This document shows, piece after piece, positions 35,715 to 43,128 of a DNA stretch of 64,000 nucleotides (within the stretch, counting starts at the first letter, position 1; each line of letters begins with the position of its first letter). The DNA is from Parapedobacter flavus (GTDB taxonomy: Bacteria; Bacteroidota; Bacteroidia; Sphingobacteriales; Sphingobacteriaceae): assembly GCF_035818675.1 (NCBI RefSeq), contig NZ_JAYKZZ010000007.1, positions 124,001 through 188,000 of the forward strand, read 5' to 3'. The translations under genes and the position numbers were made by a program. The notes under the pieces are model-generated. The model searched no databases. It was not told the origin of the DNA and saw nothing but the letters and a program-made list of their open reading frames with translations.

Positions 35715-36668
35715 ATGATTAAAACAGCAGTATTGGATGTGACGCAGCTAGAACCGCGGTTAAAACATCCCACCATTTTCGAACATTTCGACGCATTGGA
35801 ACAAGGCGAAAGCTTCATCATTCACAACGACCACGACCCGCGGCCGCTTTATTACCAATTGCTAGGCGAACGCGGTAATATTTTTACTTGGGATTACCTG
35901 GAATCGGGCCCTGAAACGTGGCAGGTACAGCTAACCAAACCGGCTGCCGAGGCAGCGGAAACTGTTGGCGAGATTGCGGCGAAGGATATGCGCAAAGCTG
36001 AGGTATTCAAGAAGCTGGGCATCGATTTCTGCTGTGGCGGAAAGAAAACATTGAAGGAAGCCATTGCAGAGGTAGGGTTGACCGAAGCGCAGGTCAAGGA
36101 GGAATTGGAACGGTCGGAAGCTGCTGGCGGCGGACAGGCTACGCACGATTTCGATTCGTGGGATCTAGGTTTTTTGGCCGACTACATTTATAATGTACAT
36201 CATAAATATGTCCGCGAAAGTGGCCCTGTCATAGAACAATTAGCAGAAAAGGTGGCATCGCGCCATGGTGCCGTGCATCCAGAGCTTTTCGAATTGTCAA
36301 AAGGTTTAAAAGAGCTGATGGCCGACATGTATAACCACCAACAAAAGGAAGAGCGTGTACTATTTCCGGCCATTAAAACCCTGGAAGCCAACGGTGAGCC
36401 GGGACAGATGACCATCGGAATTGAAGGGCCGGTACACATGATGGAGGCAGAGCACGACTCCGCAGGCGACGAACTCAAGGCGTTACGGAAATTGACGAAA
36501 GATTATGAGCTGCCGGCCGACGCGTGCAATTCCTATACCTATCTCTTCGAAAAGATCAAGGAATTTGAGAACGACCTCTTCCAACATATTCATTTGGAAA
36601 ACAATATCCTGTTTCCCAAGGCATTGAAATTGGAAAAAGAACGCTTGAGTAGCGCCGGGGCATTGTAG
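35715..36668 (+). CDS. ric: RIC-type di-iron protein with N-terminal DUF2249 (Fe-S repair)
   Basis: This 317-residue protein has three parts: a DUF2249 domain (about 1-75; N-D-H-D-P-R-P-L-Y-Y-Q-L), a ScdA_N segment with L-G-I-D-F-C-C-G-G near 97-105, and a hemerythrin-like four-helix domain (about 160-310) with metal-binding histidines in Y-N-V-H-H-K-Y, M-Y-N-H-Q-Q-K-E-E, H-M-M-E-A-E-H-D and H-I-H-L-E-N-N. RIC/YtfE/ScdA proteins repair nitrosylated or oxidised Fe-S clusters. The DUF2249 fusion is common in denitrifier-associated versions. Location after nos genes implies protection against NO. Confidence 0.93.
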   Translation: MIKTAVLDVTQLEPRLKHPTIFEHFDALEQGESFIIHNDHDPRPLYYQLLGERGNIFTWDYLESGPETWQVQLTKPAAEAAETVGEIAAKDMRKAEVFKKLGIDFCCGGKKTLKEAIAEVGLTEAQVKEELERSEAAGGGQATHDFDSWDLGFLADYIYNVHHKYVRESGPVIEQLAEKVASRHGAVHPELFELSKGLKELMADMYNHQQKEERVLFPAIKTLEANGEPGQMTIGIEGPVHMMEAEHDSAGDELKALRKLTKDYELPADACNSYTYLFEKIKEFENDLFQHIHLENNILFPKALKLEKERLSSAGAL

Positions 36669-36680
36669 GGAGAAAATGTT

Positions 36681-37514
36681 ATGGTTATCAACGAACATAC
36701 TCGGGTATCTGAGGTGATTAAGGCCAATGCCGACAGCATAGCCGCGATAGCGGCATTGGCCAAGCCCCTGCGTAAATTGAACAATCCACTGCTGCGGCGG
36801 GTGATGGCGCCGCGGGTGACGTTGGCCGAAGCAGCCGCCATTGGCGGCTGCGCTTTGGCGGATATCCGGGCAGCGTTGGAACCGCTGGGTTTCCACTTTG
36901 CAGCAGATAAATCTGCTGCGGGACCGGAGATACCCAAGCCGACGCAGCAACCCGACTGGCTCGCTGGCGCAAGCGCTACGGAAAAGGACCTTTTTGACGT
37001 GCGCGGCATCATCGAGTCCGGCGATGACCCCCTGAAGGCAATCGTTCAACGATACCGCGCGTTGCCACCGGGAAACCTGTTATGTATCATTAACTCGTTT
37101 ATCCCATATCCGCTGCTCAGTTTGCTGGAGAAAAAAGGTGCTATAAGCTATGTAGAAACCGTGGCCACAAATGAGCACCATACCTGGTTCTTCAAACCGG
37201 GGGCGCCACAGGAAGAAACGGAAACAGCGGCCACAGACCGTGTGGTGATGCACGACGGTCCATCATTCGGGCAAGTGTTGGAAGCTTATCCGGAAGCACG
37301 GCGCGTCCAGCTGGATGTGCGCCCGCTACCCATGCCACAACCCATGGAAACCATCCTGGAAACGTTACCTACATTAGCGCCTAACCAAGTGCTGTACGTA
37401 CAGCATAAACGGGTGCCCCTGCACCTGTTGGAAGAACTCGCCGACCAAGCGTATACCGCACACATCCATGAGGTGGACGAGGGGGACGTGCGGATGTTGA
37501 TTGTTAGTAGTTAA
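36681..37514 (+). CDS. DUF1858/DUF2249 protein
   Basis: This 277-residue protein begins with DUF1858 (about 1-65; I-N-E-H-T-R-V-S-E-V-I-K), followed by two DUF2249 modules: about 103-170 (L-F-D-V-R-G-I-I-E-S-G-D-D-P) and about 205-277 (V-Q-L-D-V-R-P-L-P-M-P-Q-P-M-E). These are SirA-like small folds found with RIC and NO-metabolism genes. It sits 12 nt after the RIC gene and probably shares its transcript. The biochemical role is unknown; sulfur or metal handling is a guess. The stop codon lies inside a TTAGTA-type repeat. Confidence 0.85.
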   Translation: MVINEHTRVSEVIKANADSIAAIAALAKPLRKLNNPLLRRVMAPRVTLAEAAAIGGCALADIRAALEPLGFHFAADKSAAGPEIPKPTQQPDWLAGASATEKDLFDVRGIIESGDDPLKAIVQRYRALPPGNLLCIINSFIPYPLLSLLEKKGAISYVETVATNEHHTWFFKPGAPQEETETAATDRVVMHDGPSFGQVLEAYPEARRVQLDVRPLPMPQPMETILETLPTLAPNQVLYVQHKRVPLHLLEELADQAYTAHIHEVDEGDVRMLIVSS

Positions 37515-37583
37515 TAGTTAGTATTTAGTACATAGTACTTAGTATAGTAGTGAGTAGTTAGTACGTAATACTTAGTATGTAGA
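37504..37583 (+). repeat. Degenerate TTAGTA tandem repeat
   Basis: About 80 nt consist of imperfect repeats of TTAGTAn / TAGTTAGTA units, beginning in the last codons of the preceding gene. The unit varies, with no fixed spacer or repeat length, so it is not a CRISPR. Such AT-rich slippage-prone tracts may be an expanded termination or spacer region. Confidence 0.6.
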
Positions 37584-37625
37584 CGGGGAGCAGGGATTAA
37601 GGTTCAAAGGATTAAGAAACAGAGC

Positions 37626-37645
37626 GCAAACAGCAAAAAAGCAAA
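37626..37645 (+). repeat. Copy 1 of a 20-nt dispersed GCAAA-rich repeat
   Basis: The 20-mer GCAAACAGCAAAAAAGCAAA is identical to 62827-62846 in the atpH-atpA gap, and a shorter version (GCAAAAAAGCAAA) occurs at 55226-55238. Here it lies inside a longer AGCAAAC-type tract (about 37619-37668) just before a start codon. Confidence 0.7.
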
Positions 37646-37672
37646 ACAGCAAACACCAAACAGCAACTAGCC

Positions 37673-38953
37673 ATGGCAGACATCAGTATCGGAAAAGCTC
37701 CTCATCCCATAGCGGTATTGCCGTTTTATGGTACCGGAGCTTTATGCTTCGCGGCACTGGCCATACTGCTTTTTTTAGGGGCCGGCGAGCTGACGGGGCA
37801 TCATTTCAGTCCGCATCTACTGGCCATCGTACATACTGCGGCATTGGGCTGGGGTACGATGGTCATCTTTGGCGCTGCTTATCAGCTGCTGCCGGTTATC
37901 TGTGAGCGCGACCTCTACAGTGTGCCCTTGGCCGTTGTGTCATACATCATGCTCACCTTGGGTGCCCTGCTATTGGTATGGTCGTTTTGGGTATTCGAGG
38001 TGGGTGCCGTGATGATTGCCGGCGGCGGGTTCGTGGTAATTGCTGCCCTGCTCTATACCATCAATACCTGCGTTACGGCGGCCCAAAACCAACGGACTAC
38101 GCCCCAGCAGGCATTCATTGTGAGCTCGGCCCTGTGGCTGCTTATTACCGTTACTATTGGGCTGCTACTGGCTATCAACCTACGCTATACGTTCATACCA
38201 CGCAACCACCTCGACCTATTGAAACTCCACGCCCATGCCGGGCTCGCAGGATGGTTCCTGCAGCTCATCACCGGGGTAAGCACCAAGCTGGTGCCAATGT
38301 TCCTATTGGGCAAATCAAAGCGCGAGTGGTTACTGTATGCGGCGCTGGTGCTGCAGAACGTCGGATTGGTGTTGTTCCTTGTCGACGGGTATTTCAATCC
38401 CATCACGGCAAAGATGCTGGTTTATGGCGGTATTGTCGCGTTGGGTACGCTCGCGTGGTTGCTTTATCTCACCGATGCGTATCGCAACCGCTTGCGGCGG
38501 AAAGTAGAGTTGCTGATGAAGCATGCAGTCCTTTCATTCGTGTGCTTGATAGCCGGTTTTGCGCTGATCCCGATAGCCTATTACGTCTCGGATACGCGGT
38601 GGGTATCCCTTTACGGTACGTTCCTTTTCCTCGGATGGATTACCGCCATTATCCTGGGCAAAACATTCAAAACCCTGCCATTCATCGTTTGGAGTAGCCA
38701 CTACCGGCACCTCAACGGTAAGGTGAAGGTGCCGCTCCCCAAGCAATTGTATAGTGAACGGCTTACGGTGTGCCAGTTTTACCTATATGTCGCGGCCTTC
38801 GTGTCGCTTGTTGCGGGAATGGTGATTGATTATACACCGGTTATACGCGTGGCACTGTTGCTTTGGATCATACTCGCTGCCGTATATGTGGTGAACGTGG
38901 CCAAAACGATTTTTCATAAACCGATGATTACAGATGGAGATAAAACTCAATGA
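37673..38953 (+). CDS. Heme-copper-oxidase-like polytopic membrane protein
   Basis: This 426-residue protein has about twelve hydrophobic helices. His-bearing helices include L-L-A-I-V-H-T-A-A-L-G-W-G near 54-66 and L-L-K-L-H-A-H-A-G-L-A-G-W near 183-195. The second echoes H-A-H-S-H-F-A-F-A-G-W in the protein at 27179-28456, so the two are probably distant relatives with heme or copper ligands. Similar proteins lie in Bacteroidota denitrification clusters. Function is not established; N-oxide reduction, heme sensing or electron transfer are possible. Its end overlaps the next gene by 20 nt. Confidence 0.7.
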   Translation: MADISIGKAPHPIAVLPFYGTGALCFAALAILLFLGAGELTGHHFSPHLLAIVHTAALGWGTMVIFGAAYQLLPVICERDLYSVPLAVVSYIMLTLGALLLVWSFWVFEVGAVMIAGGGFVVIAALLYTINTCVTAAQNQRTTPQQAFIVSSALWLLITVTIGLLLAINLRYTFIPRNHLDLLKLHAHAGLAGWFLQLITGVSTKLVPMFLLGKSKREWLLYAALVLQNVGLVLFLVDGYFNPITAKMLVYGGIVALGTLAWLLYLTDAYRNRLRRKVELLMKHAVLSFVCLIAGFALIPIAYYVSDTRWVSLYGTFLFLGWITAIILGKTFKTLPFIVWSSHYRHLNGKVKVPLPKQLYSERLTVCQFYLYVAAFVSLVAGMVIDYTPVIRVALLLWIILAAVYVVNVAKTIFHKPMITDGDKTQ

Positions 38954-39263
38954 TCCGTTTGCCGCGGAATTACTGAAGGCACAGACGGCGCTGATGCAGG
39001 TCATCGATCCGGAGCTATACGTCAATATCGTTGATCTCGGCCTGGTCTACGGTGTCGATTTTACCGATGCGAAGAAAGCGAAAGTGACCATGACCCTCTC
39101 CACGCCCGGTTGCCCCATGGGCGATGCGATTACAGGAGGAGTGGAAAATGCGTTGGAGGCCGCTTTTCCGGACCGGGAAATCGAGGTCGACATTGTATGG
39201 GAACCCCGATGGAACTACCACATGATTACCGATGAGGGCAAAGCCCAGATGGGCTTGGAATAA
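38934..39263 (+). CDS. MIP18/SufT-like Fe-S assembly factor
   Basis: This 109-residue DUF59 protein has V-I-D-P-E-L-Y-V-N-I-V-D-L-G-L-V near 22-37, and T-L-S-T-P-G-C-P-M-G near 55-64 with the conserved cysteine. The C-terminal block W-E-P-R-W-N is also typical. DUF59 proteins help insert Fe-S clusters. Overlap with the heme-copper-like gene and proximity to RIC suggest cluster assembly or repair under anaerobic or NO stress. Confidence 0.9.
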   Translation: MEIKLNDPFAAELLKAQTALMQVIDPELYVNIVDLGLVYGVDFTDAKKAKVTMTLSTPGCPMGDAITGGVENALEAAFPDREIEVDIVWEPRWNYHMITDEGKAQMGLE

Positions 39264-39273
39264 GGACGATTTG

Positions 39274-39292
39274 ACGAGGATAATCCTTGTCA
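39274..39292. promoter_or_regulatory. Palindrome upstream of the 607-residue protein gene
   Basis: GACGAGGAT-A-ATCCTTGTC is a 9-bp inverted repeat with one mismatch and a 1-nt centre. It immediately precedes the Crp-like site at 39301. It has no T-run, so an operator is more likely than a terminator. Confidence 0.35.
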
Positions 39293-39300
39293 TTTATAGC

Positions 39301-39344
39301 GGTGACCACCATCACATGATGGGGGCTTGGAATCGCTAATTTTG
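39301..39344 (+). promoter_or_regulatory. Crp/Fnr-like site and -7 box of the 607-residue protein gene
   Basis: GGTGA-CCACCA-TCACA (39301-39316) matches 9 of 10 positions of TGTGA-N6-TCACA. The -7 box TAATTTTG is at 39337-39344, with the dyad centre 28.5 bp upstream. The same geometry is seen at the nos, nrdD and copper promoters. The ATG follows 19 nt after the box. Confidence 0.5.
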
Positions 39345-39363
39345 CCATACAGACATATACACG

Positions 39364-41187
39364 ATGAACGATACCCATCAACACACGTTCCATATACCCG
39401 TCATGGGATTGGGCTTTACCATCGATACGCCGCTGAAAGTAGCCCGGTTTGGCATTTCATCGGCACTATCGCTGGCGGACGACCACCTGGTGGAGCAGAT
39501 GCGCGAATTTTATGCCACTCAATTCGGGCAACCCTTTACCCGCATTTCGCAAAAAGCTGAAGACGGCAGGGCCAAGCGGATTACGGCATATCTCGACCTC
39601 CTACAAGACATAATCGATGCGCAGATGGAGCAATTGTGCACGAACGCCTTCGAGGCAAATAGCGAACTTGACCGTTACTTCGAGCTATTGCCAGAAAGGT
39701 CGCCGGCCAAGCGCGACTACCTTGCCATGTGTGCCAGCAACGGCGATCAACGCGCGAAACTGGCCGTTAAGCTCCGTGCCACCGTTACCGCGGGAGCAGT
39801 CGATGTAAATATCATGACGAAAGTGGATAAGACCAATTACGCGCCTGATGGCACCGCTTTGCCGCCTGAATATTCGGACGCGTTGGCCGCATTACGGGGA
39901 TTTGCCCAGAGTAAACTGCGATCATCCGTTATCCTATCAGCTGGGCTTAATCCCCGTCTTTATAGTTATTTTGAGCAATTCGACGATTTTTTCCCCGCTA
40001 GTGACGGGGCACTTGCCAAACGCATCACGCTCAAAGTGAGCGATTATCGGTCGGCATTGATCCAGGGTAAGTTGCTCGCCAAGAAAGGATTGTGGGTATC
40101 TGAATTCCGGATTGAATCCGGCCTGAACTGCGGTGGGCATGCGTTTGTGAGCGATGGTATGTTGCTGGGACCAATCATGGAGGCTTTTAAAACACAACGT
40201 GAGGGGCTTTATGCCGAACTGAAAAGCCTATGCGACGCAGCGCTCGGACGTAAGCAACGGCTGGGATTCCAAACCGACCCCGTGCAACGCATCACCGTAC
40301 AGGGCGGAATCGGTACGGCGGGAGAGGACCGCTTTTTATTGGATTACTACCAACTGGACGGTACAGGGTGGGGGAGTCCGTTCCTGCTGGTTCCCGAAGC
40401 GACCAATGTGGATAGCGACACGTTGGGGAAGTTAGCAAACGCGGCGCCCGGCGATTTCTACCTGAGCGATGCATCACCCTTGGGAGTGCCGTTCCATAAT
40501 TTCAGGCCAAGCAGTTCGGAAGAACAACGGAAGCAACGGGTTGTCCGGAATCGGCCCGGTAGCCCATGCCACAAGAAATTCCTTTCATTTAATACGGAGT
40601 TTACCGATAAACCCATATGCACCGCATCCCGGCAATACCAGCACCTGAAACTCAAGGAGGCGCGGATGAAGTTCCCCGACGAGCAAGCCTACCAAAAAGC
40701 GGCAGCAGCGATTGTAGAAAAGGACTGTCTGTGCGAAGGGCTTGCCGCACCGGCGGTACTCACCAATGGCATACCGCCCAAGCATAACCTCAAAGCGGTG
40801 ACGATATGTCCGGGGCCCAACTTGGCCTACTTCTCCCAAATCACATCGCTCAAGGAGATGGTCGGCCATATTTACGGTACGGCCAACCTGCTGAACGGTC
40901 GCTTCCGGTCAAACCTGTTCGTCAACGAGCTGCGTCTTTATATCGACTACCTGAAAAAGGAAATTGAGAAATACCAGCATGATTTTACCGAAAAACGAAG
41001 CACCCACTACCAGGCATTCCGCGATAATTTGCTGGGCGGCATCGCCTATTACCGGTCCATCATGCCGGCCATGCAACACTATGCACAAACCAATATCGAC
41101 GATATGAAATCCGCCATGGCCGCGGCGGAGAAAACATTGCTTCAACTGGTTTTTAGTGCTAAAAAACCGATGGTGCAGCCTACTTGA
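39364..41187 (+). CDS. Unrecognised 607-residue cytoplasmic protein in the nos region
   Basis: There is no signal peptide or membrane helix. It opens F-H-I-P-V-M-G-L-G-F-T-I-D-T-P-L-K-V, reminiscent of the first strand of FMN TIM barrels of the nitronate monooxygenase type. A later L-N-C-G-G-H-A-F near 255-262 recalls the G-G-H loop of that family. Cysteines cluster in K-D-C-L-C-E-G-L near 456-463 and T-I-C-P-G-P-N near 480-486. The C-terminal 90 residues are helical. I cannot assign a family. Its promoter carries the Crp-like site shared with nos and nrdD, so expression under low oxygen is likely. Its last 8 nt overlap the convergent di-heme peroxidase gene. Confidence 0.8.
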   Translation: MNDTHQHTFHIPVMGLGFTIDTPLKVARFGISSALSLADDHLVEQMREFYATQFGQPFTRISQKAEDGRAKRITAYLDLLQDIIDAQMEQLCTNAFEANSELDRYFELLPERSPAKRDYLAMCASNGDQRAKLAVKLRATVTAGAVDVNIMTKVDKTNYAPDGTALPPEYSDALAALRGFAQSKLRSSVILSAGLNPRLYSYFEQFDDFFPASDGALAKRITLKVSDYRSALIQGKLLAKKGLWVSEFRIESGLNCGGHAFVSDGMLLGPIMEAFKTQREGLYAELKSLCDAALGRKQRLGFQTDPVQRITVQGGIGTAGEDRFLLDYYQLDGTGWGSPFLLVPEATNVDSDTLGKLANAAPGDFYLSDASPLGVPFHNFRPSSSEEQRKQRVVRNRPGSPCHKKFLSFNTEFTDKPICTASRQYQHLKLKEARMKFPDEQAYQKAAAAIVEKDCLCEGLAAPAVLTNGIPPKHNLKAVTICPGPNLAYFSQITSLKEMVGHIYGTANLLNGRFRSNLFVNELRLYIDYLKKEIEKYQHDFTEKRSTHYQAFRDNLLGGIAYYRSIMPAMQHYAQTNIDDMKSAMAAAEKTLLQLVFSAKKPMVQPT

Positions 41188-42232
41188 GGCGCTCAGAAAC
41201 AATATGGATGTGATCTCCAACAAACGTGGGGTCGCTTAGCGTGTTGATAAAGGAAATAAGATCTTCTTTTTCCTGCTCGCTTAGCGGTATCCGATTGCCA
41301 TTTGCTTTCAGGCTCGGATCGAGGTTGTCGGCCGCCAAGACACCGTTATCAAAGTAATCCAACACGGCTTTCAGTGTGGGAAACTGGCCGAAGCTGCCAT
41401 AAGGCGCCGTATAGGCTGCATTTCGCAAAGACGGCACCCTGAAACTCATGTGTTCTTCGGCCCTGCCGGTAACCCGTGCACGGCCGGCCTCTTCCGTGCT
41501 GGGATTCACAGGAAAGCCGACATTCCGGAAACTTTGGTCGGTGAAGAGCGCTGTGCTGTGGCAACTTTCGCATTTTTGTCGGAAAACCTGGTGGCCCCGA
41601 GCCTCGGTTTCCGTAAATTCCTCGCCTTCGTTCCGTATGACCCGGTCGTATTTGCTGTTTGCGGAAATCAGCGTATACTCGAATTGCGCCAGACTCCGGT
41701 ATATCCGGTCGGGCGTGACCTGGTCGTCGCCAAATGCTTTTTTAAACAGGTCTCGGTATTCGGGAATCGCCTTCAGTTTCCGGATAACCTCCAAAATCGA
41801 AGAGTTCATCTCCTCGTGGGTGATGATGGGAACCAGGGTTTGGCGTTCTAATTGGAGTTTGCTGCCATCCCAATTATAGAATTGCATAAACGCCAGGTTC
41901 TGGATGGGTGGGGTATTGCGGAGCCCAACCCGGTCGTGAATCCCTATGGCTTGTGGATGGTTATCTGCGAAAGCATTTGACGGGTTGTGGCAGTTAGCAC
42001 AGGAGATCGTGTTGTTTCCGCTGAATTTTTTTTCATGAAACAATTTCTCTCCCAACTCCACACCATATTTCGTGGGTTTATTGCCAGCTACCGAACCGTT
42101 CAATGGCGGAAAACCAACCGGTATGTCCAATGGGATTTCCGGGTTAACTAAAGGTGTGGGCGCAAGAATGTCATCCCTGTTACAAGATAGTAACAGCCAT
42201 AGGATAGCCAATAGCACCAACACCTTTTTCAT
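41180..42232 (-). CDS. MauG/MbnH-like di-heme cytochrome c peroxidase family protein
   Basis: This 350-residue lipoprotein (L-L-L-S-C near 13-17) has two heme c sites, C-A-N-C-H near 78-82 and C-E-S-C-H near 216-220, in the usual di-heme peroxidase layout. It is encoded 7 nt after an MbnP-like gene in the same operon. Known MbnH/MbnP pairs use such a di-heme enzyme to oxidise a tryptophan of MbnP to kynurenine, creating a copper site; the same is inferred here. A conventional H2O2-detoxifying peroxidase is the alternative. Confidence 0.85.
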   Translation of the reverse strand: MKKVLVLLAILWLLLSCNRDDILAPTPLVNPEIPLDIPVGFPPLNGSVAGNKPTKYGVELGEKLFHEKKFSGNNTISCANCHNPSNAFADNHPQAIGIHDRVGLRNTPPIQNLAFMQFYNWDGSKLQLERQTLVPIITHEEMNSSILEVIRKLKAIPEYRDLFKKAFGDDQVTPDRIYRSLAQFEYTLISANSKYDRVIRNEGEEFTETEARGHQVFRQKCESCHSTALFTDQSFRNVGFPVNPSTEEAGRARVTGRAEEHMSFRVPSLRNAAYTAPYGSFGQFPTLKAVLDYFDNGVLAADNLDPSLKANGNRIPLSEQEKEDLISFINTLSDPTFVGDHIHIVSERLK

Positions 42233-42239
42233 TACCTCG

Positions 42240-43106
42240 TTAGTTTTCTACACCACCGATGGAAAACATGCCCGTCATGTCGCTCGTTCCATTCCCACCC
42301 AGGTTGTCGACGAATTTCACCATTTGAACGGCTGTATGGATATTCGGGGTGGCATTATCGCCCATTTCTGTCCCTGTGGTAAGCGTAATCGTAATGGTTT
42401 TTCCGCTCAATAGCTTGTCAAAATCGGCTTTGATCGTGATGTTAGGTGCGTTCCGACCCACCACTGCATGGGTGCCCAGATCCAATGTGATGTCCCGGTA
42501 TGCGTCGACACCCTGCGTGTAAGCCCCTTCTTCGCCTTCCACCGTGCTTCCCGTATGAATAGATAGCTGTTTATGGTCGGCATCATAGAACCCCTCGATT
42601 TTGGTAAATCGGTAGCCAGCACCCCACTCCCACATCATTTCGGTGTCGTTAGCCCCGGCATCCGCATAGAAATTGGGAAATCTTGCCTCATCCAATGTAT
42701 TCAGTTCCGGCTTGACACCCAATCCGAATTTGAGCTGTTTGTATTCGCCAGCGGGGATATTGCTCAGCACATAGTCCAGTGTCTGCGGTTTGGCGTGGTT
42801 CACCACAATCGCCCCCTTATCCAAATCGTTGATGTGGTAAGGGATTTTGTTGCCGTCTGCTTTCACCAAACGGATGTTGCTGATTACGTATTTCAGTTCC
42901 GAAAAGTGATGCACCTGTCCTTCGGCCGATGTATTTACCGTAGCGGTAGATGACGTAGCATCGCCCAGCACAATGGGTGTGTTTTTAAACGTGTTGTTGA
43001 AATGCAGCGTGATGTCATTGGCAACAGGGTTGTTATCATCTTTGCTGCAAGCTGCCAGCGCCACTAGCGCGACGAATACCAGGGAAAATGTTTTACGTAT
43101 GTTCAT
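42240..43106 (-). CDS. MbnP-like copper-binding lipoprotein
   Basis: This 288-residue protein has a lipoprotein signal (A-L-A-A-C near 16-20). It is beta-rich, with F-S-E-L-K-Y-V-I-S-N-I-R-L near 68-80 and the family block M-M-W-E-W-G-A-G-Y-R-F near 157-167. Tryptophans 159 and 161 are candidates for oxidative modification by the adjacent di-heme enzyme. His residues are present at 66-67, 91 and 104. MbnP-family proteins bind Cu(I) outside the cytoplasm. Gene order receptor-MbnP-MbnH supports copper capture. Confidence 0.8.
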   Translation of the reverse strand: MNIRKTFSLVFVALVALAACSKDDNNPVANDITLHFNNTFKNTPIVLGDATSSTATVNTSAEGQVHHFSELKYVISNIRLVKADGNKIPYHINDLDKGAIVVNHAKPQTLDYVLSNIPAGEYKQLKFGLGVKPELNTLDEARFPNFYADAGANDTEMMWEWGAGYRFTKIEGFYDADHKQLSIHTGSTVEGEEGAYTQGVDAYRDITLDLGTHAVVGRNAPNITIKADFDKLLSGKTITITLTTGTEMGDNATPNIHTAVQMVKFVDNLGGNGTSDMTGMFSIGGVEN

Positions 43107-43128
43107 TTTGAATAATTTTTAGTTGTTC

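Noticed and set aside
37504..37583. Possible CRISPR array
   Set aside because: Repeat units are short and imperfect with no spacers of constant length and no cas genes nearby.
41180..41187. Eight-nt overlap of convergent stop codons as a regulatory device
   Set aside because: Convergent overlaps of this size are common in compact regions, and no hairpin or repeat is present.
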